Shown piece after piece: positions 10,673 to 22,221 of a stretch of DNA of 64,000 bases. The first letter of the stretch is position 1. Every line of letters begins with the position of its first letter. The stretch is from contig JAZBQD010000014.1 in NCBI GenBank assembly GCA_036583965.1, positions 69,912,056-69,976,055 of the forward strand, given 5' to 3'. The notes beneath the pieces are model-generated. The model was not told the DNA's origin and made no database searches. It saw only the letters and a list, made by a program, of their open reading frames with translations. The DNA is from Prunella strophiata. Taxonomy: Eukaryota > Chordata > Aves > Passeriformes > Prunellidae. A program made the translations under genes and the position numbers.

Positions 10673-13103
10673 TAAAATTCTCCAAGGCATCCACACAAAC
10701 AGGTGGTGCCTGTCCCTGTGCCCACAAAATCCCCTAGAATCCACAGAGAAGAGGCTGACTGGAATAAAAGGAGTCAATTTTGTGCCTCTTTGGGTGCATT
10801 TGCAAATAAAAAACTGAGGAAATTTAATCCATTACCAAAACCTCCAATCCATGGCACCCCCATGGAGATTTCTGGAAAGCTCAGGAAGGCTCCTCTACCT
10901 GGAAAATTCCTTTTTGCACAGGAATTACAGACTCACTCCAAGCCATCCCTGGGCTGAATATTAACTTTATGTCCATTTAACACTGCACAAGTTAACAGAG
11001 GAAATTCCCAAGGGATCTGAGAAAAAACGGGCTACTTTTGTTCAGTGTCCTAAGGAAAGAAAATGCAGATATTTGTTCATCATATCCATATTTCTGCCCA
11101 CAAAATTTCATCTTCAGATGAATGGAGGTGTTCCAAGCCTTGCTTTTGTTATATCTACATTTTGGGGTGGTTTTTTTTTTTGCCTTTTTTAAATTAATGG
11201 GTTTTTTTTTGTTTTGGTTTTTTTTTTTGGGGGGGGGGGGGTTTTTGTTTTTTGTTTTTTTTAACCTAACCCCATGAAGGGAAGCTGGTCCCTTTTTAAA
11301 TTAATGCAGTTTTTCTTGCCTTTTAAAATTAATGCATTTAAATTTTCTTTCTTTTTTTTTTTTTTTTTTTTACATAACACTATGGAGGGAAGCTGGTCCA
11401 TAATAAACTTCCTTCAATGAGGGCAGTGTTAAATGATGAAGTCTTTTTGTTGCATTTCAATTCAGTGTTTCCAGATACACAAATTCCATGTATTTTTCTC
11501 TTAGACTGGAAATTGGTATCAAGTAAAAATACTGGAGGATGAGGCTAAAATCCTGTTTTTATTCTGTTTAGGATTCATAATTAAGGACCCACTTGGTCCA
11601 ACAAATGAAAATAGTGGTTACAAGCCTGAAGGATAACATTTTGCAGCCAGGCTGTCAGGCACCAGCAGCTGCTGGTATTGTTATTTTAAGTACTCTTAAA
11701 CCTCACCTGCCTGCAGAGGCCTGAATCCTTCTGGAATTCAATGGTTTAACAGGAAATTATTGCACAGATTTGTTAAACCAGGGACTAGTTGTGCTTTTAT
11801 ATAAGAATCAGAACTTCTTGTAGCCCAGGAGGGGGAAAAATTGAGAAAAACATCCCCAAAATGTGTATTTTAGTACCTAAGGTCCATGGCTGGAAAACCA
11901 GAAAAAGGATTAAAAAGCCACGGACAGTCTGGCTGGAGTTACTTCAGCATAAATAAATGCCAGACACAATCCAAATATCTTCCCCTTAATGGCTCCATTA
12001 GGTTAAGTTTTCCTCTCCATTACTGGCATTATCATTATAATAACATGCAAACATTAATAACAGAGTTTAATTTATCTCCCCAGCTTCTCATGACTTTGGG
12101 AAGAGATTTCAAGGGAAGATACAACAATGTGTCAAACCCCTCTGAATTAACAACTCTCTGGGCTTTTCTAAAGAGGGGAGAAAAGGACAGATAGAGACAT
12201 GAGATTACAGACAGCATGAGAAATAAGGAGCACACAGAAGAGAGGGGGAGATAATTATAAGCAAGATAGGAAAGAAAGAGGAGTCAATAAATTCAATTTA
12301 TGAAAAGCACAGAGTGTGCTCAGCCCGAGCACAAGTGCCCAGACTCACCGCCAGGAAATCGGATTAGTTCACTTATTTGCTTTTCAATATCTTGCTCTAT
12401 TCCCTCTAGCAAATTTTCTTCTTCCTTTGTTTCTTGTAGCCAGTGTCAGTTAACTTTTTCATTTCTGAATCTGCCATTTATCCCCCTCCTCTGGCTCCCA
12501 ACCAAGCGCACAGAGAAGGTAATTTTGAAGTGATTTTATAGCAGCGTTTAGGAATTATTTCAAAGGAACTGTCTGGACATGTGGGCAAACAGTGAGTAAA
12601 AATAATTACAATTACAGCTGCAGCACGTGGAGGATGGGCTGGAGTTCATTATGAAAAACAATTGCTCCTGCTTGCAAATATTTCCATCATAAAAGGCTTC
12701 TCCTTCTCTGTTATCATGAGAGAAACCTCTCTGAATTCTCATCTTGAAGCATGTGTGAAACAGAATAAGAAACATTTAGGAAACACTTTTAACTACTTGA
12801 CAGGCTTGGATGAAGATCTTCAACAAAAAAAAAGGTGTTTAAAAGGGTTCAAAAACCTAATGCTCATATTTATGCAATTTGCTTTCCCTGCACCTTCTGA
12901 ACATGAATTAATTCATCCCCATCAGAGTCTTCTGAAGAAATTCCTATCAGATACAAACTCGAGTTAGAGCTTAAACATGTCTGAGTAATTAATCCATTTT
13001 TTTCTGGTTACTTTAAAAAATAATAAAAAAAATTATACATGCAGTAAATTAGTGCTGCAGATGCTGCAGGGCATGGGGAAATCCACTAGAGAACAAACCA
13101 AAA
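10673..13103. other. CHCHD3 terminal intron, unique part
   Basis: AT-rich intronic DNA. Apart from the homopolymer-rich stretch at 11163-11402, nothing was recognised. The stretch near 12250-12530 has an unbroken single-copy look that could be conserved, but cannot be judged from one sequence. Confidence 0.4.
11163..11402. repeat. Poly(T)/poly(G) low-complexity region with a small duplication
   Basis: Runs of T interrupted by a G run of about 13 (11229-11241) and a second T run of about 22 near 11351. GAAGGGAAGCTGGTCC (near 11276) recurs as GGAGGGAAGCTGGTCC (near 11383), and AAATTAATG appears several times, so an approximately 105-bp segment has been duplicated. Confidence 0.8.
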
Positions 13104-13355
13104 CAGGGCTACAAGTGACAGAACAAGAAGAAACAGCCTCAAGTTGCACCAAGGGAGGCTGAGGTTGGACATTGTGGAAAGATTTCTTCACTCAAAGGCT
13201 TGTCCAGCCAGGGCAGGGCTGGAGTCCCCATTCCTGGGGGGATTTCAAAGCCATGTGGATGTGGCACTTGGGGACAGGGTCAGTGGTGGCCTTGGCTGTG
13301 CTGGGGAACAACTGGACTGGATGGGCTTAAGAAATCTTAATGATTCTGTGATTCT
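13104..13355 (+). repeat. CR1 LINE 3' fragment
   Basis: From the AACAGCCTCAAGTTGCACCA block (CR1 RT/3' junction) through GAGGTTGGACATTGTGGAAA, TTTCTTCACTCAAAGG, GTGGCACTTGGGGACAGGGT to AATGATTCTGTGATTCTCAT, the CR1 tail microsatellite. Confidence 0.9.
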
Positions 13356-13421
13356 CATGTTATTCACTGGACTTTTCCTAAAAAAGGAGATTGCTGCATT
13401 CCAAAATGGGCAGGAGGAGAA

Positions 13422-13555
13422 ATCATGGAATTCACAGAAGGGTTTGGGTTGGAAGGGACCTTAAAGCCCATCCAGTGCCACCCCTGCCATGGCAGGACAC
13501 CTTCCCACCATCCCAGGCTGCTCCAAGCTGGCCGTGGACCCTTCCAGGGATGGCA
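13422..13555 (-). repeat. CR1 LINE 3' fragment
   Basis: AGGGTTTGGGTTGGAAGGGA, CCTTAAAGCCCATCCAGTGC, CCATCCCAGGCTGCTCCAAG. Tail-to-tail with 13104-13355. Confidence 0.9.
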
Positions 13556-14536
13556 CAACAAATAGCAATAAAGGACAGAATAAAGGAAGTGAATTGGAAG
13601 GGACAGGGAGCTCTCAGTGGCTGAGGAACAACGAAGCAGTGTTAATTCCAGCAGATCTTTGGGAATAGCAGCTCGAGGCTGCAGCATTTTAAAGCAAAAG
13701 GTCACAGGAGAAGGATCAGAAGCAAAGTCTCAGGGATTTTCTGCCCAGGCAGAGTTAAGCCCAGGGAAGGTGATTACCATGATCAAACACCAGCCGTGCT
13801 CGCCAGGTCTCCACTATCACATAAAGATGGGTGTCCTCACGTGCTCAAATATTAACTCACAGATTTGGGCAGAAATAAAGATCAACAGACTGATTTAAGC
13901 ACTTTTTACACATCCTGCATGTGAGCTGTGAGCACATTTCCTGGTTTAAGTACACAACTGAGGTCAATATATGCATTTCTGCATTTGGAAGATGCAAGCT
14001 GATGAAAAACAGTAAAACCGAGAAATTGTAGCTTCTTTTAATTTAATGATTTATGTATTACTGTCACTTTTCCTTCATGCTGCACTAATAAAGCATGAAG
14101 ACTTTAATTGGCAGTGACATCCATAACCTACAGAGCTGGAAGAGAGGAGGGCAAGAGCAGGTGAAGGGCAGTTTCAGAGCCTTGCATAACACAAGACAGA
14201 AGACATCAAGAATTCCAAGTGGTCACCAATGTAGTTTGAGACATCCATGAGTTTCTCATATTTATGGCAAAGACTACCAGGTATTTTAAACCCTTTGTTT
14301 TACTGCTAAAACAGTAGATAATAGGAAACATCTGCCAACAGCAAGAGCTGCTACACTAAACAACAACTTCCCAGGGGAAGAGATGGAAACCTGAGCATTT
14401 AAATCAACTCTGAGTGGTCTCCACAGAGCTCTGGGAACACATGCACTGGGAAATGCTCAGGAATGGAGGGAGAACTAATTGGAAATTCCTCTGCTCATGA
14501 TTCCATCATTTTTCAGTGAGGATAGGTCCAGCTCAC
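13556..14536. other. CHCHD3 terminal intron, unique part
   Basis: AT-rich intronic DNA between a CR1 and the CHCH-domain exon. No further feature seen. Confidence 0.4.
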
Positions 14537-14672
14537 CTGTTTGGCATGATTGACACAGTGCAGGTATTGGCTGGCCAGGGCAGAGCAGCTCAGGGTCTCT
14601 TGGGCATGTTCCCGGTAGCACTGGAGGATTTTATTCTGCAGCTCCCCACAGATGGGGTGGGACTCGTATCTC
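14537..14672 (-). CDS. CHCHD3: CHCHD3 (MIC19) CHCH-domain exon, 136 nt
   Basis: One G completes the Lys codon from the previous exon, followed by 45 codons from RYESHPICGELQ through ILQCYREHAQETLSC to YLHCVNHAKQ. Both Cys pairs of the CHCH fold are present: C-GELQNKILQ-C and C-SALASQYLH-C, each a CX9C motif. These cysteines form the two disulfides made by the MIA40 import pathway. HCVNHAKQ and ILQCYRE strongly favour CHCHD3 over CHCHD6. The acceptor is CCCACAG (to 14673) and the donor GTGAGC (14536-14531); the exon ends in phase 0. No catalytic function is expected: the domain anchors MIC19 in MICOS and supports its contact with MIC60. Confidence 0.97.
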
Positions 14673-14767
14673 CTGTGGGAACAGAGAACAACTTCAGGGT
14701 TTCCTTCTAAAAACATCTCAGGAAAGACAAAAAAAAAGTGTATTATTAGTATTAGTATTAGTATTAT

Positions 14768-14892
14768 TGAATCAGTTTGGGTTGGAAAGGAGTTTAAAGC
14801 ACATCCAGTTCCACCCCCTGCCACAGCAGGGACACCTTCCACTACCCCAGGGTGCTCCAAGCCCTGTCCAACCTGGCCTTGAGCACTTCCAG
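14768..14892 (-). repeat. CR1 LINE 3' fragment
   Basis: GTTTGGGTTGGAAAGGAG, AGGGACACCTTCCACTACCC, CCAACCTGGCCTTGAGCACT. Preceded by a short ATT/AGT repeat (14743-14767) and abutting an oppositely oriented CR1 at 14893. Confidence 0.9.
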
Positions 14893-14953
14893 AGGAAAGA
14901 ATTCTTCCTTGTTAGGGTGGTGAGGTCCTGGTACTGATTGCTCAGGGCTGCCC
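14893..14953 (+). repeat. CR1 LINE fragment, left part interrupted by an LTR
   Basis: AGAATTCTTCCTTGTTAGGG, TGGTGAGGTCCTGG, CTCAGGGCTGCCC. The CR1 sequence resumes at 15415 after the LTR-like insert (14954-15414). Confidence 0.85.
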
Positions 14954-15414
14954 TGATGCCTCAGGGTTTAGCTTTTATATTTTTCACATTCTGTGCTGCT
15001 TTAGTGTGTGGGTCTGGGGTTCACATCAAGGCATGCTGAGCTCTGTGCACAGAGCAGGGAGACAAAACAATTCCTGCTCCAGCTGGGCACCAAGGACAAA
15101 TGATCCAAATCTCAGCCCAAGAGCACAACCAGCGTGGGCTGAGGAGAGAAAAACAAGCAGGGTGGGACTGCAGGGGCTAAAGCTGGAATGGGACAATGAA
15201 CTGCAAGGTGCAAATGGAGCAGAGCTGATCCAAGGCAGAGACCCCGGGAGCGCTCGTGCATTTTGGGGCCATTTTGGTTCATCTTGGGTGCAGCCCTGGC
15301 TGGGCTCTGGTGCTGCCCAAGGTGCATCCATGGAGGAGATCCTTTGAATAAATCCCTGCTTTATTCTGGAACTCTGCCCAGCCTCTGTTCTAGCTCAGCC
15401 TTCAAAGGTCATCA
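14954..15414 (+). mobile_element. Solo-LTR-like element, copy 1
   Basis: A 461-bp unit beginning TGATGCC and ending CATCA (TG...CA ends with a near-matching inverted terminal repeat), also found at 39229-39688. Close to the 3' end it has AATAAATCCCTGCTTTATTC, an LTR-type poly(A) signal in the R region, followed by a short U5-like tail. The insertion splits a CR1, and the flanks GCCC/CCCC fit a 4-bp target duplication with one mismatch. No retroviral coding sequence is present. Family assignment is not attempted. Confidence 0.8.
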
Positions 15415-15571
15415 CCCCCATCCCTGGCAGTGTCCCAGGCCAGACTGGATAGGGCTTGGAGCACCCGGGGATAATGGAAAGTGTCCCTGCCCGTGGAAAT
15501 GGGGTTGGAACTGGGTGATCCTTAAGGTCCCTCCCAACCCAACCCAACCCATCTCTGTGATTGTGATTCTC
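15415..15571 (+). repeat. CR1 LINE 3' fragment, right part after the LTR
   Basis: CCATCCCTGGCAGTGTCCCA, GACTGGATAGGGCTTGGAGC, GAAAGTGTCCCTGCCCGTGG, CCCTCCCAACCCAACCC, ending in the TGTGATTGTGATTCTC tail. Continuation of 14893-14953. Confidence 0.9.
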
Positions 15572-16904
15572 ATTTTGCTGACTTGGCCAAGGCAGATCTC
15601 TTTTCCTCCAGCAGGGAAATGAAATACGAAGCAGACACTGCTCCTGCAGGGAATTGATTTCTTGGCAATCACTGAAGACTGTGGTGCTAAAATAAAGAGA
15701 ATGTTAAGTCACCTTGATTTTACAGTATGTACCTATATGGAACATTTCTTCCTCCTTTCATTCATGACCCTGAATCTGTGAAATCTAAACCAGAATTTAA
15801 ATGCAGTCCCAGGTGCTTCCACACTTTATGATCTCCAAGTTCAAACTTCTGCAGCCTCTTATGGAGGAGGATTTTCCCTTAATCCCCCCTCTGCTGAGAT
15901 CAGCACGTGCTTCAAAGGCGTGTCAGGCATCAAAATGTGCAACCACAAGCTGCTGCACATGGAGGGAGGATGGCAAGGTCTGGACTGGGACAGGGAACAC
16001 AGGAACAGCAGGGATGTTCTCTGTACACATCTCCCAGCAGTGATGATTTAGGTCCAGCTAAACCAGAGCTCGATTAAAATGCCCAAACTCCTGGTGTGAA
16101 TTGATAAATCAATACAAGAGAGCCTGAATTAACTAAAAATACCCACAGTAAACCTTGCTGTGCCTTTATTCACAAGTGATTTTAATGTGAACTCTTATAT
16201 ATAGGTGAAGAGAGAAAGGAATGGGCTGCTCTAGAATCACTGCATAAATTCTGTCAATGTATTTAAAGCTATTTCAATGGGGGAACTCTAACCCATGATA
16301 AAGAGCTTCTGAATTGTGTACTTTTTTCCCAGAGTCATGCCATCAGTGACCAAAATCCAGGTATTATTCCTTATTTGAATGTCCCAAAGGATTCTATACA
16401 TTGCCAGCCACATGGGAGCCCTGTGAGATACATCATCTCCTGCCCCTCAGTGACTTGTTTTCACACTCTGACTTTTCAGGGGGGATTTCTGAAAACCTGC
16501 TCTCAGCCCTGTCCTTGTGAGAACAAGGCCACTTCCTTCAAGTCAACCAAGTCCATTTCCTGGATTAATCTGAAGGTGAGCACTGTCTCTGTATTGATCA
16601 GCTGTGCTTGTTCCACTCCCCTAATGCTCTGTTGGCACTTTTGGGAAAGCACTAAATGAAATTACTGCCTGGCATTAGAGGGCCATAAACCACAGGCTGC
16701 AGGATCTCCTGTTGGGAAAGGAGGTTCCATTGTGCATTATGGGAACCCCTCCAAAGGGTTTCCCATTGATTTCTGGACTCACAGGAGTCCAGATGAATGG
16801 TCAGAAACAACAGCAAGGAAACTCCTCCAAAGGGAAGTGAAATATCTCCTTAACAGAGAACCTCCTGAAGCTGCTATGATTACATCAATTAATACTTAAA
16901 TGGG
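15572..16904. other. CHCHD3 intron, unique part
   Basis: AT-rich intronic DNA. A plus-strand open frame of 94 codons at 16375-16659 has no recognisable similarity and lies antisense to the gene. No feature supported. Confidence 0.4.
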
Positions 16905-17126
16905 ATATTGGGAAGGAATTCCTGGCTGGGAGGGTGGGGAGGGACTGGGATGGAATTCCCAGAGCAGCTGTGGCTGCCCCTGGATCCCTGGAAGTGTCCC
17001 AGGCCAGGCTGGACACTGGGGCTTAGAGCAGCCTGGAATATGGAAAGTGTCCCTGCCATGGCTGGGGGTGGCACTGCATGGGATTTAAGGTCCCTTCCCA
17101 CCCAAACCACTTCTGTGGTTCCATGA
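16905..17126 (+). repeat. CR1 LINE 3' fragment
   Basis: GGAAGGAATTCCTGGCTGGG, AGCAGCTGTGGCTGCCCCTG, CCAGGCTGGACACTGGGGCT, GTCCCTGCCATGGCTGG, CCCTTCCCACCCAAACCACT, then a TGTGGTTCCATGA tail. Confidence 0.92.
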
Positions 17127-17393
17127 ATAAAGGTCATTTTACAGAAGTATTTAAGGGTCTGTGGGGTGTGACTGAGGGAAAAGCTTGTAAGGAAAGGTTA
17201 ATAGTGCAAACCCAGCAATTACCTGGAATCCACTGGGAAAGTGTGGAGGTTTTAAATGCATGAGTGGATAAAGCAATCTGGTCTGGGCCCAGGCAGGGCC
17301 AGGAGATCCTTAGAGCAGGAGGTCCTGAAACTATCCCATGTCCTGAGAGAGATCTGTGTTTTGGGACATGCAGCAGGAAAAGTGTCACCAGAG

Positions 17394-17650
17394 TATCACG
17401 GAATGGGTTGGGTTGGAAGGGACCTGAAAGCCCTTCCAGTGCCACCCCTACCATGGGCAGGGACACCTTCCACTGTCCCAGGGTGCTCCAGCCCCAATGT
17501 CCACTTCCAGGGATCCAGAAGCTTCTCTGGGACATCCAGCACCAAGGCCTCACTGTCCTCCCAGCCAGGAATTCCTTCCCAATATCCCAGCTAAATCCCC
17601 CCTCCTTCAATTTAAATCTCTTGCCCCCTGTCCTATCATGATCTGCCCCT
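17394..17650 (-). repeat. CR1 LINE 3' fragment
   Basis: GGAATGGGTTGGGTTGGAAG to CCCCCTGTCCTATCATGATC, including the TTAAATCTCTTGCCCCCTGT block, so it extends further 5' than most copies here. Confidence 0.92.
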
Positions 17651-19202
17651 GTAAAGCAAACAAGATTGTGTCCTACACCTTATTTATTTATTTGCTCAGG
17701 GATTTCACAACTAAACTTGAAGGAAAACCACAACCCATGCAAGTGCAGCAGGAATGCCAGGGAATGCTGACAGATCTCCAGCTCCCCTCAGTGCAACTCC
17801 AGAACTCCTTAACAGAACCAACACACCCAACATCTCCAATCTTGTGCTTTTCTCAGCACAAGTCAATATGAGCAGCAGCCACATGGCACACAAGAAACAG
17901 CGTGGTTTTATTAAGTTTGCAATTCCTTGATCTGCTTTCCCTTCTCCAGCTGCTCCTGAAGCACCTCCCATGCCAGAATAATTTTTCATTGCTGGAATAA
18001 ACCTCTGAGGGAGCCATGCACCCACCTTTTCCAGAGAGCTGATGCATCACAACCTCATAAAGGTAATAGGATGAAAACACAAAAGGAAACGAGAGAGAGA
18101 CAGTCTTAAAAAGAAATATTCTATGCTAAATCATGAAAAGAAAATTTAATGAAGGGAACTTTGTACTCATCTGGGCTCTCTCAAAGAGCATAGCTTATTG
18201 TGCTCCTGGGGGCTTGGGGAGAGGAGCCCCTTCATGGCATTCAAACAAAATGTCTACTAAAGAGGAAATTTGAAATCACCACGGTGAGCTTTGCGAGCTT
18301 CGTGCTAAAACTGACACTCTCACTGAAGGAATCTGAATGGCTGATGAGTTTCCAGCTGTGCAGGTATCTGGCATAATCCCCCCCAGATCAGGACTTCAGG
18401 CAATTGTCATAAAATACAGGGGAAAAAAAAATAGCAACAAAAAAGGAGAGCGTGAGATAAAAATAGTGCCATGAGATGGGCAGGAGTACCCAGGGCTTAA
18501 TTTAATTCCTCATTAAAGTGCTGACACCTATCAAAGGCAGCTGATTTTATTTGTGTAACCCTTGGCTACTTCTGAAGTACTGAATTAAACAGAGCAGCCT
18601 GATCCTCTGTGTCCGAGCAGCATGGCACAGCACAGCCCAACCCGCAGCTCTTTAAGATCAAACCTTGCTGTGCCTCCTCCACAGAGCAGCTCAGCACATC
18701 CAAACCACAAACTGGGGGTGGTTCCCAGCATGGGGCCGTGCTGGGGAAGTCCAGGGAAGTCTTAACTTGAAAACAAAACCCTACAAATGAACGTGATCCC
18801 ACTGAGCCCCAGAGCAGCAGCACAGGAGGGTGTTGGAGAGGATGTTCTGACCTGTTTTATTTAGTCCTGCTGATGGAGGAGAGGAGCCACGCTGTGAGCA
18901 GACCTGGCAGAATGCAAAATAAACAACAAAAAAAGGAAGGTGTTTCCTTTCTCAGTGTTCTCAGAATAAACACAAGGATAAGGAAGAACAAATGGATGCA
19001 AATAAATGGTGAAACAAAAAGAAACTCTGGGCAATCCACACCCTCGAGGTGGGCAGCACATGAAGTGTGTAACTGCTGAATTGTTTTCAGGTGCTTTATG
19101 AAGAGCCAAGAGGGGTTTCAGAAGGATTTGTGGGAATTTAATCTATTAACATTGTCTGTGTCCAGCAGAAATCCCTTCTGAGAAAGAGCACAACATGTTT
19201 CA
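17651..19202. other. CHCHD3 intron, unique part
   Basis: AT-rich intronic DNA. No feature supported. Confidence 0.4.
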
Positions 19203-19370
19203 TGAAATCACGGAATGGTTTGGGTTGGAAGGGACCTTAAAACTCACCCAGTGCCACCCCTGCCATGGCAGGGACACCTTCCACTGTCCCAGGCTGCTCC
19301 CAGCCCTGTCCAGCCTGGCCTTGGACATTCCAGGGATCCAGGGGCACCCCCAGCTGCTCTGGGCAGTTTG
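19203..19370 (-). repeat. CR1 LINE 3' fragment
   Basis: ATCACGGAATGGTTTGGGTT, CCACTGTCCCAGGCTGCTCC, CAGCCTGGCCTTGGACATTC, ending in the CCAGCTGCTCTGGGCAG block. Confidence 0.92.
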
Positions 19371-20649
19371 GAAAGGGGATGAGTGAGGGGTAAAGGTGGA
19401 GTCACAGATGCTTTAGAGAGAAGTCAGTAGGGAGCTGGAAATAGCAGGGAAGCAGAAATGGGACAGGCAGGGCTGGGAAAGTGAAGATGTGTGATCTTCC
19501 CTGAGAACACTGATGAGGAAGCCAGTGGCAGGATGAAAGGGGATGATGTGAATCTGGGGTAGGAAAATCTACTTTCACCAGACACAGTCAGGGCAAGATT
19601 CTATTTCTTTTGGCCAGGAGGAAAAAAAAAAGTAAAATAAATGTTGGTAGCCTGAGCAGAGATGGATTTAGTTGAGCAGATGGATAAAAAGGCCACAGTG
19701 GAGGGATTTTGCATATGGAGGCAGCACAAGAAATGTGAGCCCAGCTCAGGAGACCTTGAGGGAAGGGCAGCTCCAAGCTGGAGTGTGAAGGACACCTCTG
19801 AAACAGCAGCAAGGCATTTGTGCTCTCCATCAGCACCCAAAAAGGTGAGAGGATTCTTCTTTTTTTAACATTACCTCACCCAAAAAGCCTCTCCCAGCAG
19901 CATCGCTGCCGAGTGAATCCACAGGATGGTAAAACAGAACCCAGGGGGAAAAAAAGACAAAAGGGCACATGGTAATGAAGGTCCTCATCACTGCACCATT
20001 ATTTTTAGTTCTTACATTAATTTACTCTTTATATTAAACTATTTTTAAAGCTTGTTTTCGCACATGCAGTAGGTGATGAGTGGAAGGCGCGTTACGGAAC
20101 GTGCGAGGCACAAACCAAATGGTTCTGCTCTCCTCCGAATGCTTTGGAAGGAATTAACACAGATCTGATTGCTGAATATCTACAAATGCTGGTCCCTAAT
20201 CAAGCTGTGCCCACACAGAGCCCTCACAATCACTGCGTGGGAAGTGCTGCCAGCAAAAGATCAAGCACTGCAGAGTTGATTCTTGCTTTTATTTACGCTC
20301 AAATGCGGAGTGTGACTTCTCCAAAAGGTGTAAAAGGAAGAATTTTCCTCACAAATCTCTGCTGAAATGCTGGGAGAGAACCATGGTGGTTTCTGCTCTG
20401 CAATTGAGAATGTAAAATCTACAGAGGAATACTAAATAAATGACTTAAAGGTTGGAATACAGCTTACTCCACCTTTTGTGCTACTCATAATCAAATCCAG
20501 TGTTAATCTTCCCCGTGTTATTTTTATATCCTTTCTCCAAAAAACCCCAGCACCCCCAAAATCACAGGCAAATGTTTGTCATCCTCTCATTTACTTCATC
20601 TCTTACCCAGCCTTGTCAAAAGCAAATAAAGATCTATTTCAAACCTTCA
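19371..20649. other. CHCHD3 intron, unique part
   Basis: No repeat or exon recognised. The stretch 20050-20115 holds several CpGs (GGCGCGTTACGGAACGTGCG), uncommon for this intron; no function can be assigned. Confidence 0.4.
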
Positions 20650-20721
20650 GAGGAAGGGAAGGGGAAGGGGAAAGGGGAAGGGGAAGGGGAAGGTTGAAGG
20701 GGAAGGGGATCAGGGGAAGGG
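20650..20721. repeat. (GGGGAA)n purine simple repeat
   Basis: Imperfect copies of GGGGAAG with small interruptions (GGTTGAAGG, GGATCAGG). It sits immediately next to the pyrimidine hexamer array at 20722. Confidence 0.95.
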
Positions 20722-22221
20722 TTTTCCTTTTCCTTTTCCTTTTCCTTTTCCTTTTCCTTTTCCTTTTCCTTTTCCTTTTCCTTTTCCTTTTCCTTTTCCT
20801 TTTCCTTTTCCTTTTCCTTTTCCTTTTCCTTTTCCTTTTCCTTTTCCTTTTCCTTTTCCTTTTCCTTTTCCTTTTCCTTTTCCTTTTCCTTTTCCTTTTC
20901 CTTTTCCTTTTCCTTTTCCTTTTCCTTTTCCTTTTCCTTTTCCTTTTCCTTTTCCTTTTCCTTTTCCTTTTCCTTTTCCTTTTCCTTTTCCTTTTCCTTT
21001 TCCTTTTCCTTTTCCTTTTCCTTTTCCTTTTCCTTTTCCTTTTCCTTTTCCTTTTCCTTTTCCTTTTCCTTTTCCTTTTCCTTTTCCTTTTCCTTTTCCT
21101 TTTCCTTTTCCTTTTCCTTTTCCTTTTCCTTTTCCTTTTCCTTTTCCTTTTCCTTTTCCTTTTCCTTTTCCTTTTCCTTTTCCTTTTCCTTTTCCTTTTC
21201 CTTTTCCTTTTCCTTTTCCTTTTCCTTTTCCTTTTCCTTTTCCTTTTCCTTTTCCTTTTCCTTTTCCTTTTCCTTTTCCTTTTCCTTTTCCTTTTCCTTT
21301 TCCTTTTCCTTTTCCTTTTCCTTTTCCTTTTCCTTTTCCTTTTCCTTTTCCTTTTCCTTTTCCTTTTCCTTTTCCTTTTCCTTTTCCTTTTCCTTTTCCT
21401 TTTCCTTTTCCTTTTCCTTTTCCTTTTCCTTTTCCTTTTCCTTTTCCTTTTCCTTTTCCTTTTCCTTTTCCTTTTCCTTTTCCTTTTCCTTTTCCTTTTC
21501 CTTTTCCTTTTCCTTTTCCTTTTCCTTTTCCTTTTCCTTTTCCTTTTCCTTTTCCTTTTCCTTTTCCTTTTCCTTTTCCTTTTCCTTTTCCTTTTCCTTT
21601 TCCTTTTCCTTTTCCTTTTCCTTTTCCTTTTCCTTTTCCTTTTCCTTTTCCTTTTCCTTTTCCTTTTCCTTTTCCTTTTCCTTTTCCTTTTCCTTTTCCT
21701 TTTCCTTTTCCTTTTCCTTTTCCTTTTCCTTTTCCTTTTCCTTTTCCTTTTCCTTTTCCTTTTCCTTTTCCTTTTCCTTTTCCTTTTCCTTTTCCTTTTC
21801 CTTTTCCTTTTCCTTTTCCTTTTCCTTTTCCTTTTCCTTTTCCTTTTCCTTTTCCTTTTCCTTTTCCTTTTCCTTTTCCTTTTCCTTTTCCTTTTCCTTT
21901 TCCTTTTCCTTTTCCTTTTCCTTTTCCTTTTCCTTTTCCTTTTCCTTTTCCTTTTCCTTTTCCTTTTCCTTTTCCTTTTCCTTTTCCTTTTCCTTTTCCT
22001 TTTCCTTTTCCTTTTCCTTTTCCTTTTCCTTTTCCTTTTCCTTTTCCTTTTCCTTTTCCTTTTCCTTTTCCTTTTCCTTTTCCTTTTCCTTTTCCTTTTC
22101 CTTTTCCTTTTCCTTTTCCTTTTCCTTTTCCTTTTCCTTTTCCTTTTCCTTTTCCTTTTCCTTTTCCTTTTCCTTTTCCTTTTCCTTTTCCTTTTCCTTT
22201 TCCTTTTCCTTTTCCTTTTCC
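20722..22221. repeat. (TTTTCC)250 perfect hexanucleotide array
   Basis: 1500 bp of TTTTCC with no interruption that I can see, about 250 copies, ending sharply at 22221. It lies in a CHCHD3 intron; the transcript-sense strand reads (GGAAAA)n. Open frames of 601 (LF repeats) and 532 codons (EKEKEK) are consequences of the repeat. The exact copy number may be limited by assembly or read accuracy. Confidence 0.98.

Noticed and set aside
14513..14672. CHCHD6 (MIC25) instead of CHCHD3
   Set aside because: RYESHP, ILQCYRE and HCVNHAKQ and the upstream FYKVTTEQYQKAA fit CHCHD3; the CHCHD6 CHCH domain as I recall it differs at these points.
16375..16659. Plus-strand 94-codon frame with an AG...GT-like layout
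   Set aside because: No similarity recognised and antisense inside a CHCHD3 intron; splice-like dinucleotides are common by chance.
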